Source: a bacterium | GTDB taxonomy: Bacteria; Patescibacteriota; Minisyncoccia; JACQLN01 | Assembly: GCA_030697855.1 (NCBI GenBank) | Contig: JAUYOU010000011.1 | Span: forward strand, 1-23,385 | Length of the DNA: 23,385 nt | Direction: 5' to 3' | Shown: piece by piece, positions 14,381 through 21,906 of the stretch | Layout of the letters: each line of letters begins with the position of its first letter | How positions within the stretch are numbered: position 1 is the stretch's first letter | Notes under the pieces: generated by a model | Told to the model about the DNA's origin: nothing | The model's database searches: none | The model's input: the letters and a program-made list of their open reading frames with translations, nothing else | Position numbers and translations under genes: made by a program

Positions 14381-16531
14381 CTACCTTCCCAACAAACCTC
14401 GCAGAATAATTTCCATGGCCTTTAGCTGGTCTTTCATTTGGTAGTAGGTCGAAGCCGTGGTTGGCGGAGTAGAAGTTGTGCTAGTGTCTCCTGTGGTATA
14501 ACTTCCTGTTTTTTCCAGTGTGCCTCCGGTGCCAACACAATTTATTTTATAGTAATAGGTACTATTAGTGGCAAGACCAGTCAAAAAGAAGTAGTGGCTA
14601 GTTTTGTTAGTGGGATTACCAGGTGTCTTACTGGTGCCATAGGCTGTGCTAAGACCATATTGAAACGAACTATCGCAGGCTAGGCTGGTGGCAAATTCAA
14701 TCATGATAGCTTCTTTAGGTGTAGCATCGGTGGATGTATGATTGGGACCCGATGTGATAACAGGTGGAGTGTTGGGAGAAGCGGTAGTAAAAGTATAGTC
14801 CTGTGAATAACCAACATTGCCGGCGCGATCGGTGGCTTTAGCGCGAACATGATAAGTTGTGCCAGAACTTAAAGTCGGTAAGTAGATGCCGTTGCCAGTC
14901 CAATATTGATCCCAGACATTTAAACTAGATCCGTAACTTGTAGTTAAACCATATTCATAAATTACTTTTACTTCTTCGTTAGCGTTAAACCCAATATAGA
15001 CCGGTTGAGTTTGGGCTGTTAAATTGGGATAGCCGACTGCTAAGGAGTTTACCGTTGGTGCTGTGGTGTCGGTGGATGAGCCACCGCTGGCTGCAAGGGT
15101 AATAAAAGTATAGTCATTGCTTATTGCAAGATTTCCAGCCCCGTCTTTGGATTTAACTCGGTAATGGTAGGTACTGGCCGGAGTTAAACCTGTTAAACCT
15201 CTAGAGTGTTCAGTTTTTAGAGTAGTATTGACTGTCGTTGAATTTCCGTAAGAAGTTGTTAAACCGTATTCCACCTGCGAATCCGACACTTCGTTAGTAA
15301 ACCAAATAATGGTAGCACTGTTTGCAGCCGGATCCATTGTGCTTACTGAAGAAATCATCGGCGGGGTTGTATCTGTGGTTGTGATTGTTGTCGGCGTGGT
15401 GGTTGCCGTAAAATAACCATCACTATAATCGATGCCACCTGATGGGATTATGGAAATGTTAGCCGAAGGACAAGAACCGTCAACTTGCGCGGCGCAGGTA
15501 TCAACCAAAGAAATTCCTACCTTAAAATCATTGGCGTTGGGAATTGGCTCGGCCCAGCCAGTCCATTTAGACCAAGTGTAGGATGATTGAGTTACTGGCA
15601 CGCCACCATCGGCTTGCCAAGCAGTATTGCCACGTTTCAAAATAACATTCCAGTAATATTTTTCTTTGTTTGTGAAACCACCCGCCAATGGATTTTGCCA
15701 AGTAATGGTGTAGGCATTGCCTTTATACCAAGTTTCGCCACCATTGGGATAGGTAACTTTTAATTCGTTGCTTGATGTTGATGAAGCTGGTTGCGCTGGC
15801 GTAGCTGGAATTGCCGGAATCGCGCTGGTTGCACCCGGAATTGCCGGCGTGGCTGGTTCAGCTGGTATGGCTGGCGTGGTTGTCGCTAGCATAGAAACTG
15901 GTGGAGTAGTAGTCGCATAAGGCATAGGTGGAGTGGTCGTGGCCATCTGTCTCTGTATCCCCGGCGCCATCATCAAACCCGGTGGCACCATACCAGAAGG
16001 TGTGCCTTGTTGGATCAGACCTTGTATCACGCCTTGTCCTAATTCTTTAAACTTAGCAATTGTTTTTGATCCTACTATACCAACCGCATCAAGCTTATTT
16101 TTTTTCTGCCATCTTTTTACTGCTTCTACGGTTTTGGGTCCAAAAAATCCTGTGGCCAAACCTTCGGGATAGATTTCTTTGTCGCGTGCCAAAAACTCTT
16201 GGAGTTTTCTAACATCGTCACCCCGAGTGCCCAAAGATAAAGAGCGGGTGAATTCGGGTAACTCAACCTCTTTGGTCTCGGAAAAGGGAGTAAGGGGGGA
16301 AAGGGGAGAAATGGGAGGGGTCTGGATGCCAGTTTCAGTTTTTAATTCCGTAACTTCTTTCTGAAGAGTTTGAATTTGACTCAAGAGTTGTTGAATTTGT
16401 TTTTGGAGCTGGGCTATAAGCGCGGTTTGATCAACCTTCTGCGCTAAAGCAATATCGGCGCAACCAAAACTGCCCAAGATTGCCAAGGTGAGAACAATTG
16501 ATATTTTGAGAAACTGAATTTTTGGTGGCAT
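14381..16531 (-). CDS. Large secreted peptidoglycan-binding surface protein with FN3-like domains
   Basis: A multidomain envelope protein of 716 residues. I start it at the ATG at 16531; the in-frame TTG one codon earlier is unlikely. Numbering is from that TTG. It has a signal peptide (to about 32), a coiled coil (36-68), a PG_binding_1 domain (96-165; LGTRGDDVRKLQEFL, YPEGLATGFFG), a long Pro/Ala/Thr linker (about 175-255), a domain starting KVTYPNGGETWYKGN resembling the Ser-Thr-rich GPI-anchor family (259-365), and three FN3-like domains (390-480, 488-585, 588-685). It ends with the tail DQLKAMEIILRGLLGR, identical in the 877-aa paralogue encoded just upstream. The start is 16 nt from that gene's stop, so they are cotranscribed. 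The expected role is adhesion or surface structure. Confidence 0.85.
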   Translation of the reverse strand: MPPKIQFLKISIVLTLAILGSFGCADIALAQKVDQTALIAQLQKQIQQLLSQIQTLQKEVTELKTETGIQTPPISPLSPLTPFSETKEVELPEFTRSLSLGTRGDDVRKLQEFLARDKEIYPEGLATGFFGPKTVEAVKRWQKKNKLDAVGIVGSKTIAKFKELGQGVIQGLIQQGTPSGMVPPGLMMAPGIQRQMATTTPPMPYATTTPPVSMLATTTPAIPAEPATPAIPGATSAIPAIPATPAQPASSTSSNELKVTYPNGGETWYKGNAYTITWQNPLAGGFTNKEKYYWNVILKRGNTAWQADGGVPVTQSSYTWSKWTGWAEPIPNANDFKVGISLVDTCAAQVDGSCPSANISIIPSGGIDYSDGYFTATTTPTTITTTDTTPPMISSVSTMDPAANSATIIWFTNEVSDSQVEYGLTTSYGNSTTVNTTLKTEHSRGLTGLTPASTYHYRVKSKDGAGNLAISNDYTFITLAASGGSSTDTTAPTVNSLAVGYPNLTAQTQPVYIGFNANEEVKVIYEYGLTTSYGSSLNVWDQYWTGNGIYLPTLSSGTTYHVRAKATDRAGNVGYSQDYTFTTASPNTPPVITSGPNHTSTDATPKEAIMIEFATSLACDSSFQYGLSTAYGTSKTPGNPTNKTSHYFFLTGLATNSTYYYKINCVGTGGTLEKTGSYTTGDTSTTSTPPTTASTYYQMKDQLKAMEIILRGLLGR

Positions 16532-16547
16532 CAATAATATATTGCGG

Positions 16548-19181
16548 TTATCTTCCCAACAAGCCCCGCAGGATAATCTCCATAGCTTTGAGCTGATCTC
16601 TCATTTGATCATAAGCAGAAGCCGAGGGTGTTGAACTTACGCAGGCTGTGCCATTCCAGTATTGACCACTCGTACAGTCAGTAGTACTCGTATTTACACA
16701 AGCCGAGCCGCTCCAGTACTGTCCGCTGGGACAAGAGGTGCTGGTAGTTGTCGTTGTTGAACTGACACAAACTGAACCGTTCCACCATTGTCCGCTAGGG
16801 CAAGAAGTAGAAGTGGTGCTACTAGTTATACAAGCCGTGCCACTCCAATACTGTCCGCTGGCGCACGAACTGACACAACTTGAACCATTCCAGTAATATC
16901 CTCCTGAACCACAAGAGGTGGAACCTGTAGTGCTGGAACTGGTACATCCAGAAGATGGCGTAGTAGAGCAAGAATAAAGTGTACCGTTGGCAGTGCGATA
17001 TTCGGTCATGCCTGAATTGTAACAATTGTTGTCGCCCATAACATGCCAACCATCACCATATTGAGAACAAGAACCGGTTGAGGTGGTGGTTGTGGTAGTA
17101 CTTGTCACGCAAGCCGAACCGCTCCAATACTGTCCACTAGGGCAAGATGTAGAAGTGGTGCTGGTTACACAAGCCGTACCATTCCAGTATTGGCCAGAAG
17201 TACAGGCCGTGCTGGAGGAGTTGGTGCAACCGGTGGCTGGTGTAGTGGAGCAGGAATACAAAGTACCATTGGCAGTGCGGTAGTTGGTCATGTAAGTGTC
17301 AAAACAATTACCATCGGAACCCATAATATGCCAACCGGTGCCGTACTGGGAACAGCTAGTGGTTGTAGTGGGAATATCTTCCGAAGTATCTTCTTTTGAA
17401 TAACAACCGGTGTCTGCGGGGTAATCAATCAAACTATCACCATCGTTGTCTCGGCCGTCGGAACAGGCATATGTAGATGGTGTAGTAGTGGTAACACAAG
17501 CCATGCCATCAAAATATTGGCCAGCTGTACAGCTGGAAGCCTTTTGACATTTAGTGGTGTCGGGCATACCAAAATCGGCACTGGAATAATTGCCGGCGTT
17601 GGCTGTCCAGATATTAGAACTATTTGGCACACTGGCGCAGACCGATTTTAACTGTGTGATTCTGGCAGAATCGGCATCGGCTTTAACCCACGATTTTAAG
17701 CCCAAGGAATTCCAAACTTGTTCTTTTTGACCGGTTAGTGGAGCAATTGTATAACTGCAACTAGGATCAGCCAAATCAATAAAGCCATCGCCGTCGTTAT
17801 CTTTACCATCGGCGCACATAGCCGCGCCGGTTTCCACTGTGCCTTGGCCGTAATATTCTTTTTCGCAAGTTTGAACCGAGTTTTGAGATGCGCTAGTTAA
17901 AACTGACCAAGGAATAGGCTCGGTAGATTGCGCCCAAACTTTAATTTGTTTGGCATCGGCCAAGAAACCATTTCTAGACATACAACTAGAAAAAGCATCA
18001 GACAAGTAAACAGCTCGATCCGAGGTGATAGGAGTTACAGAAGTATATACAACACCGAATTTAGTTTCGCATTCGGCGGCAACACTTTGGCCACTACCAC
18101 TACCCGGACCGTTGACATAGCAATAAGATCGGGCTTCATCGGAAGAATTAACTACTTTGCCGTTAGAAAAAGTGTAAGGGAAAGTCAAACCTTCCACAAT
18201 TGGTTTAACTACTACTGACGTACTTAAAATAGTATTGTATTGTCCACTGGCACAATCGGATAGGCTTAATTTAAGTGGAAATTCAGTGGCATCCACGCTT
18301 ATTACTGGTGAAGACCACTCTTTACGGCAAGCGGGATAACTTGAATTTATTTCCGCACCCTTAGAATTGTATATGCTAAATTTTTGGATGCCTTCTGGGT
18401 CATTTAGAATAAGGTTATATCTATTGTCGGTTTGTATAGATGAAACCTTTTTTAAAGTGGCTATAGTATTGTCAGCTCGGTTTATTTCGTGCGGTTTGCA
18501 GGCGTAAATAGTGCAAGATGTCGAATTCGAAACTACATACCTTTCTTCACCGGCTGGGCAAGTTGCGGGAGAATATGCAGTACAAACATTTTTTCCGGGA
18601 TCTGTAATTTTAGGTTTGATTGGAAGGTCGGTATCGGGTGTTGTCGGGCGCAGAGGAGAATAAATTTCTACAAATGTTTTAAATTTGGCGATGGTTTGTC
18701 GTCCAACTATGCCCACGGCAGGCACACCGTTCTTGGCTTGCCATCTTTTTACCGCAGATTCGGTGCCGATACCGTAATAGCCCGATGTAAGTCCTTCAGG
18801 ATAAATGGTTGGATCCTGTGCTAAAAATTCTTGTAGTTGCTTTACATCTTCACCTCGCGAACCACGCAAAAGCGAGCGGGTTAATATTGGTGGAGGAATA
18901 AAAGCGATTTCGGTTCCACTTACCTCTGATTCATCTTCTATTTCCTTAAAGGGTTGGGGGGTGGAAGGCGGTGGCGTAGTGGAAATAGTTGTAGGTGTTG
19001 CCACGTTTGGTGCAGGTGATTTTAAAGAAGTGACTTCTTTCTGAAGCGAGCCAACTTGGGAGAGTAAAAGCTGAATCTGCTTTTGCAGTTCTTCTATTGT
19101 TGGAGCAGAGGTACTTTGCGCGTGAGCAGAAAGAACTAGAGTTAAACTTATAATTATTGAAAAAATAATATTTTTTTTCAT
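16548..19181 (-). CDS. Large Cys- and Thr-rich peptidoglycan-binding surface protein with tandem repeats
   Basis: An 877-residue secreted protein. I start it at the ATG at 19181 because the GTG 42 nt further upstream lies inside a hairpin and would precede the signal peptide MKKNIIFSIII. After the signal peptide come a coiled coil (about 27-54), a PG_binding_1 domain (100-169; RGEDVKQLQEFL, GIVGRQTIAKFK) and a long central region. Two acidic, calcium-binding-like CxDGxDNDGDxxID segments are similar to thrombospondin type 3 loops. The C-terminal third has eight CxxGQYWxGxxCV-type repeats and two larger units with WHxMG and YRTANGTLYSC. The last 16 residues are identical to the downstream paralogue. 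The repeats are separated by Ser/Thr runs and are similar at DNA level, so copy number may vary between strains. No catalytic motif is visible. Confidence 0.85.
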   Translation of the reverse strand: MKKNIIFSIIISLTLVLSAHAQSTSAPTIEELQKQIQLLLSQVGSLQKEVTSLKSPAPNVATPTTISTTPPPSTPQPFKEIEDESEVSGTEIAFIPPPILTRSLLRGSRGEDVKQLQEFLAQDPTIYPEGLTSGYYGIGTESAVKRWQAKNGVPAVGIVGRQTIAKFKTFVEIYSPLRPTTPDTDLPIKPKITDPGKNVCTAYSPATCPAGEERYVVSNSTSCTIYACKPHEINRADNTIATLKKVSSIQTDNRYNLILNDPEGIQKFSIYNSKGAEINSSYPACRKEWSSPVISVDATEFPLKLSLSDCASGQYNTILSTSVVVKPIVEGLTFPYTFSNGKVVNSSDEARSYCYVNGPGSGSGQSVAAECETKFGVVYTSVTPITSDRAVYLSDAFSSCMSRNGFLADAKQIKVWAQSTEPIPWSVLTSASQNSVQTCEKEYYGQGTVETGAAMCADGKDNDGDGFIDLADPSCSYTIAPLTGQKEQVWNSLGLKSWVKADADSARITQLKSVCASVPNSSNIWTANAGNYSSADFGMPDTTKCQKASSCTAGQYFDGMACVTTTTPSTYACSDGRDNDGDSLIDYPADTGCYSKEDTSEDIPTTTTSCSQYGTGWHIMGSDGNCFDTYMTNYRTANGTLYSCSTTPATGCTNSSSTACTSGQYWNGTACVTSTTSTSCPSGQYWSGSACVTSTTTTTTSTGSCSQYGDGWHVMGDNNCYNSGMTEYRTANGTLYSCSTTPSSGCTSSSTTGSTSCGSGGYYWNGSSCVSSCASGQYWSGTACITSSTTSTSCPSGQWWNGSVCVSSTTTTTSTSCPSGQYWSGSACVNTSTTDCTSGQYWNGTACVSSTPSASAYDQMRDQLKAMEIILRGLLGR

Positions 19182-19201
19182 TTTGTTAGTTATTTTTAAT
19201 A

Positions 19202-19231
19202 AACGTCCAGCGCCTACCAGCACTGGACGTT
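19202..19231 (-). terminator. Terminator-like hairpin between two minus-strand surface-protein genes
   Basis: On the minus strand AACGTCCAGTGC pairs over 12 positions with GCGCTGGACGTT (one T-G pair) around a 6-nt loop. It begins 7 nt after the stop at 19239. Only a short T-rich stretch (TTTATT) follows, so it may reduce rather than abolish read-through. Confidence 0.6.
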
Positions 19232-19238
19232 AAAGTTA

Positions 19239-20522
19239 CTACTGATTGAATTCGGATGGTTCTTGGTTTTGACCTTGCTTTACGTCTATTTCTTGGAGTT
19301 TCTTTTCTATTAAATTACCAAGGTTTTCTATTTGTGTTCTAGATGTGCCTCTATTTATGGTTTTAGCTCTAGCAAATTGATTAACCAATCTCATTAGGTC
19401 GTCCGAATATTCATCTAGGGTTTCACGTGCATCGCGATATTCACCACTATTAAATTTATCTACTACTTCTTGTAGTACTTCTCCGACAGCACTCTTTACT
19501 TCTGTGTCTTTAATTCTTTTTAGTGTATTTTTAATATCGCGTACCCTTGTTATTGTGCTTTCGATATCGCCAGGGTGGCCATTATCGTGAAAATCTTTTA
19601 AAAGTTCGCCAGCATCTTCGTAGTTATTGGCATTATAAAGTTCTTGAACTTTATCCGAATTTTGTTTCATTTGTACAACCAGTTCTTTAGCTTTATCAAT
19701 ATTCAAACCCAAACTTTGGGCGGCTTTGGCTTGTAATGCTTTATCTACTCTTTTAAGCGATTGTTGTATCTGTTTAATTTCTTGAGGGATTTGAACGCGA
19801 GTTCTTATGCTGTTTACTTTATCCCAGTATTCGCCCTCGTAAAAACCTTGAGCAGCTTCATCGGCGTCGGAAGAATCGGTGGTATTAGAAAGAGTTGAAT
19901 AGATTTGATCTACGTCAGCTTGTATTTTTGTTAATTCTGCTAAATCTGTAGCGGAAGCCTGTTTTTTTATTCCACGTAGAGTGTTTTTAAGCTCATTTCT
20001 AAAACGAGTTATGTCGCTTATAGTTTTTTGTACACGTTGGCGGTCAAACTTGTCTCCGTAGTGGTCATTTCCTTCGGAATTGCCTTCTTCTCTGATTATG
20101 CCATTTGCTGGACGTCTAACTTCGTTAAAAACTTTTTTATTTTGTTTGAATACCTCAAATGGTTTTATTTGTTTTTGTACCATATTTGATATTTGTTCTT
20201 TTTGCATCATCAGGTCTTGAAAGTTCGCGGGCATACTCACCCCATTCATTATTGGAGGTATTGGCATTGGTTGTTTTATCTCTGTACCGTCGGCACCGAT
20301 TATTGGTGGAGGCATTTGAATATTGAAGTTAGCTGTTTCGGATGGCATAGTCGGAAATGTTGGAGTTGTAATTTCGCCAGATACGGTGGTGGATTCTTGG
20401 GCCAAGTGTTTTATACTGGCCAAATAAAAACCGCCATCCGTGGCTTTGTTTACGCCTTCCAAGGTTAAGGCAGAAGCACCTATCATGGCTATGCCCGTAA
20501 GAATAGATATAATATTATTCAT
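19239..20522 (-). CDS. Hypothetical exported helical protein, 427 aa
   Basis: I do not recognise the family. The first 25 residues (MNNIISILTGIAMIGASALTLEG) look like an uncleaved signal anchor or a signal peptide. Residues 45-105 are Pro/Met/Thr-rich. Residues 120-410 are almost wholly helical and contain two or three related units of about 90 residues. Each unit pairs an RxRVQ...LKxxLxxIK helix with a second helix preceded by a short acidic motif such as YNANNYEDAGELLKDF or FNSGEYRDARETLDEY, which suggests repeats of a helical bundle. There are no cysteines. It is the first gene of the minus-strand run leading into two peptidoglycan-binding surface proteins, so an envelope role is likely. 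Confidence 0.7.
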   Translation of the reverse strand: MNNIISILTGIAMIGASALTLEGVNKATDGGFYLASIKHLAQESTTVSGEITTPTFPTMPSETANFNIQMPPPIIGADGTEIKQPMPIPPIMNGVSMPANFQDLMMQKEQISNMVQKQIKPFEVFKQNKKVFNEVRRPANGIIREEGNSEGNDHYGDKFDRQRVQKTISDITRFRNELKNTLRGIKKQASATDLAELTKIQADVDQIYSTLSNTTDSSDADEAAQGFYEGEYWDKVNSIRTRVQIPQEIKQIQQSLKRVDKALQAKAAQSLGLNIDKAKELVVQMKQNSDKVQELYNANNYEDAGELLKDFHDNGHPGDIESTITRVRDIKNTLKRIKDTEVKSAVGEVLQEVVDKFNSGEYRDARETLDEYSDDLMRLVNQFARAKTINRGTSRTQIENLGNLIEKKLQEIDVKQGQNQEPSEFNQ

Positions 20523-20615
20523 ATTTAAATTTGAAAATTAGCTTAATAATAAATTAACTAAATAATAACACACTATATTTTTTTATAATAGTAAATAGCT
20601 ATAAAATTATCCACT

Positions 20616-20624
20616 TGCTATAAT
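20616..20624 (+). promoter_or_regulatory. Perfect extended -10 promoter for the small secreted protein
   Basis: TGCTATAAT is an exact extended -10 consensus. No -35 is visible, as is usual for this promoter type. Transcription would begin near 20631 and give a leader of about 50 nt before the ATG at 20681, unlike the leaderless arrangement elsewhere in the window. Confidence 0.65.
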
Positions 20625-20680
20625 TGTTAGTAAGTTAGATTATGTTAAAAGGTCGGTCAAGAAATAACTTTATATAAAAA

Positions 20681-21112
20681 ATGAAAAAAGTATTATTATT
20701 AACCATTTTTGCATTTGTTTTTTCTTTTAGTGTAGCCTTGGCTCAAGACGACCCTTCAACAAGTTCAGGGCAAGTCCCTTCGGCTACAGCTGTTACTGCA
20801 GACACAACCACAACTAATACATCTGGGACAACAGTTGGTGATGAGGTTTCAAAATTGCAGCGCGAAATGGAAGAAAAAATAAGAGCTATTCGTACCGAAT
20901 ATCAACCAAAAATAGAAGCCGCTAGAAAAAGAGTTCAGCAGTTAAGAACAAATGTAAGGGAAAATAGGCAAGAAGTTAAGCAGAATATTAAAGACAAAAA
21001 ACAGGAAGTAAAAAAAGAAATTAAAACGGAAAGAAAAGGGTTGTTACAGAGTATTAGAAATGTTTTACCGTTTAGAAAAGCGCCTCAACCAGTGGAAACG
21101 CCTGTTCAGTAG
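20681..21112 (+). CDS. Small secreted, highly charged coiled-coil protein
   Basis: A 143-residue exported protein. Residues 1-21 are a clean signal peptide (MKKVLLLTIFAFVF...ALA). A Ser/Thr linker follows at 23-53. Residues 55-125 form a Lys/Arg/Glu-rich single helix or coiled coil (EVKKEIKTERKG), and there is a short basic Pro-containing end. I do not know the family. The first mature residues, DPSTSSGQVP, are encoded by a copy of a short palindrome-like repeat (20752-20774) that appears to have been inserted in frame. No Shine-Dalgarno is visible. A strong terminator follows, so it is a single-gene unit. Confidence 0.75.
   Translation: MKKVLLLTIFAFVFSFSVALAQDDPSTSSGQVPSATAVTADTTTTNTSGTTVGDEVSKLQREMEEKIRAIRTEYQPKIEAARKRVQQLRTNVRENRQEVKQNIKDKKQEVKKEIKTERKGLLQSIRNVLPFRKAPQPVETPVQ
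20752..20774 (+). repeat. In-frame copy of a short dispersed palindromic repeat
   Basis: The segment starts CCCTTCAACAAGTTCAGGG and reads as PSTSSGQ. It resembles the dispersed repeat CCCTTCGACAAGCTCAGGG that I recall from many bacterial genomes; here the inner part is altered, so the palindrome is imperfect. The outer CCCT/AGGG arms remain. Confidence 0.5.
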
Positions 21113-21139
21113 ATTTAATCTTCTTAAAGACTAAAAATA

Positions 21140-21164
21140 CTCCGATTTTTATCGGAGCATTTTT
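21140..21164. terminator. Intrinsic terminator, shared by convergent genes
   Basis: The stem CTCCGAT/ATCGGAG with a TTTT loop is followed by CATTTTT. It ends the plus-strand gene at 21112 and overlaps the stop of the convergent DUF167 gene at 21163. An A run upstream gives T residues on the other strand. Confidence 0.88.
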
Positions 21165-21381
21165 AATTAATATCTATTATTTTTATCTTAGAATTTAATC
21201 CAGAAGCTATAAAAATATTACTTGGTGCGGTTTTAAAATATTTAGCCAAAACTTTTTTTATCTCTGCGTTAGCTTTGCCTTCTACAGGTGAGGCTTTAAC
21301 CGAAACAATATAATTTTTTTCGTCTAGTTTTTCTACCTTAGTTTCTTTTGATTTTGGTTTTGCGCGCACGGTTATTCTCAT
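21163..21381 (-). CDS. DUF167 (YggU/UPF0235) family protein
   Basis: A 72-residue protein with the family landmarks: an N-terminal strand MRITVRAKPKSKET, VSVKASPVEGKANAEIKKVLAKYF (residues 26-49), and SNIFIASGLNSKIKIIDI at the end. The usual [AP]-x-x-G-[KR]-A-N motif is the PVEGKAN segment. The cellular role of this family is not established. It is slightly shorter than E. coli YggU (about 96 residues). The start is the only ATG consistent with the family and lies 6 nt after a TATAAT box, so it is probably leaderless and monocistronic. Confidence 0.92.
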   Translation of the reverse strand: MRITVRAKPKSKETKVEKLDEKNYIVSVKASPVEGKANAEIKKVLAKYFKTAPSNIFIASGLNSKIKIIDIN

Positions 21382-21387
21382 ATATCT

Positions 21388-21393
21388 ATTATA
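21388..21393 (-). promoter_or_regulatory. -10 box for the DUF167 gene, likely leaderless
   Basis: On the minus strand a perfect TATAAT ends 6 nt before the ATG at 21381. The mRNA would start at or within a base or two of the start codon. Confidence 0.55.
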
Positions 21394-21435
21394 AATAAAA
21401 TTTAATTAAAGTATATCCCTCGATTTCTCTCGGGA

Positions 21436-21478
21436 TTATTGTTTGTAATTACTCGCTTTGCTCGTAAACAAACAATAA
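21436..21478. repeat. Long inverted repeat beyond the mini-gene terminator
   Basis: TTATTGTTTGT (21436-21446) pairs perfectly with ACAAACAATAA (21468-21478). The inner part (minus strand TTACGAGCAAAGCGAGTAA) can extend the stem with tandem G-A mismatches. It sits directly downstream of the GC-rich gene's terminator and may be a second barrier or part of the inserted unit. Confidence 0.65.
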
Positions 21479-21506
21479 AAAAACCGCCCCGACTTAGTCG
21501 GGGCGG
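21477..21506 (-). terminator. Very strong terminator of the GC-rich mini-gene
   Basis: A perfect 10-bp, almost all G/C stem (CCGCCCCGAC with GTCGGGGCGG) around a 3-nt loop is followed on the minus strand by seven T residues. It is the strongest terminator in the window. Confidence 0.93.
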
Positions 21507-21546
21507 AACGGAGCTTTCTTTAGCGAGACTGGCCCGGCGGGTCAGA

Positions 21547-21792
21547 TCAGAAGTTGACCGCGAGGTCGGCGTTGGCGGCCAGGAGGCGGGCCTTGCCGAT
21601 GGGCTCGAAGGGGTTGTCCGAGATCTTGGTCAGCCGCGTGTCGTCCTTGGACTCGATGGTGATGAGGGGCGAGTGCTGGGCCTTGATGGCGTCTTCGGGC
21701 ACGCGGACCAAGGATCCCTGGGCGGTGACGTAGCAGCCGGGCTGCTCGAGTTCGTTGAACTTCACGACGGCGGACTGCTCGGGCTTCTGCAT
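21547..21792 (-). CDS. GC-rich 81-aa hypothetical protein with its own strong expression signals
   Basis: I do not recognise this protein. It starts MQKPEQSAVVKFNELEQPG and ends ARLLAANADLAVNF, with beta-prone text in the middle (CYVTAQGSLVRVP, SPLITIESKDD) and no signal peptide or membrane span, so it is probably cytoplasmic and soluble. Of its 81 codons 78 end in G or C, while its neighbours are AT-rich at third positions. It is the only gene here with a strong Shine-Dalgarno (AGGGAGG, 7 nt before ATG), and it has a good -35/-10 promoter, a structured leader of about 108 nt and a powerful terminator. This identifies the minus strand as coding; the 126-codon frame opposite is a GC shadow. 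Transfer from a high-GC donor, or extreme selection for expression, are the main explanations. Confidence 0.8.
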   Translation of the reverse strand: MQKPEQSAVVKFNELEQPGCYVTAQGSLVRVPEDAIKAQHSPLITIESKDDTRLTKISDNPFEPIGKARLLAANADLAVNF

Positions 21793-21799
21793 TGGAAAA

Positions 21800-21806
21800 C
21801 CTCCCT
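21800..21806 (-). promoter_or_regulatory. Strong Shine-Dalgarno site of the GC-rich mini-gene
   Basis: AGGGAGG on the minus strand lies 7 nt before the ATG at 21792. It complements the CCTCC of the 16S 3' end visible at the right edge of the window. No other gene here has a comparable site, and it decides both start and strand. Confidence 0.85.
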
Positions 21807-21900
21807 AAATATAGGATGAAAGAACTCCCGAAACCTTAGGTTTTGGCCGTTTAGGCGTTTACCTCGGTTTGGGGCTTTCGGTGCCTTGTTGCACCTTAGC
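21807..21900 (-). promoter_or_regulatory. Structured 5' leader RNA of the GC-rich mini-gene
   Basis: From the predicted start near 21900 the leader holds a GGTGC/GCACC hairpin (21880-21895), and an alternative 6-bp pairing of 21876-21881 with 21828-21833 encloses further GGTTT/AAACC and AACCTTAGGTT self-complementary segments. The two pairings share bases at 21880-21881, so they compete at that edge. The leader could be a regulatory RNA or simply an mRNA stabiliser; it matches no riboswitch class I can name. Confidence 0.4.
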
Positions 21901-21906
21901 TGGAGT

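Noticed and set aside
16620..17340. CRISPR-like array
   Set aside because: The regularly spaced similar segments are in-frame protein repeats of irregular length; there are no conserved direct repeats with unique spacers and no cas genes.
19181..19223. GTG start at 19223 for the 877-aa surface protein
   Set aside because: It lies inside a hairpin, and the ATG at 19181 gives a proper signal peptide.
21439..21819. 126-codon open frame on the plus strand opposite the GC-rich mini-gene
   Set aside because: Its composition (Gly/Val/Leu/Asp runs) is typical of the reverse frame of a high-GC gene, it has no ribosome site, and it runs through the minus-strand terminator hairpin.
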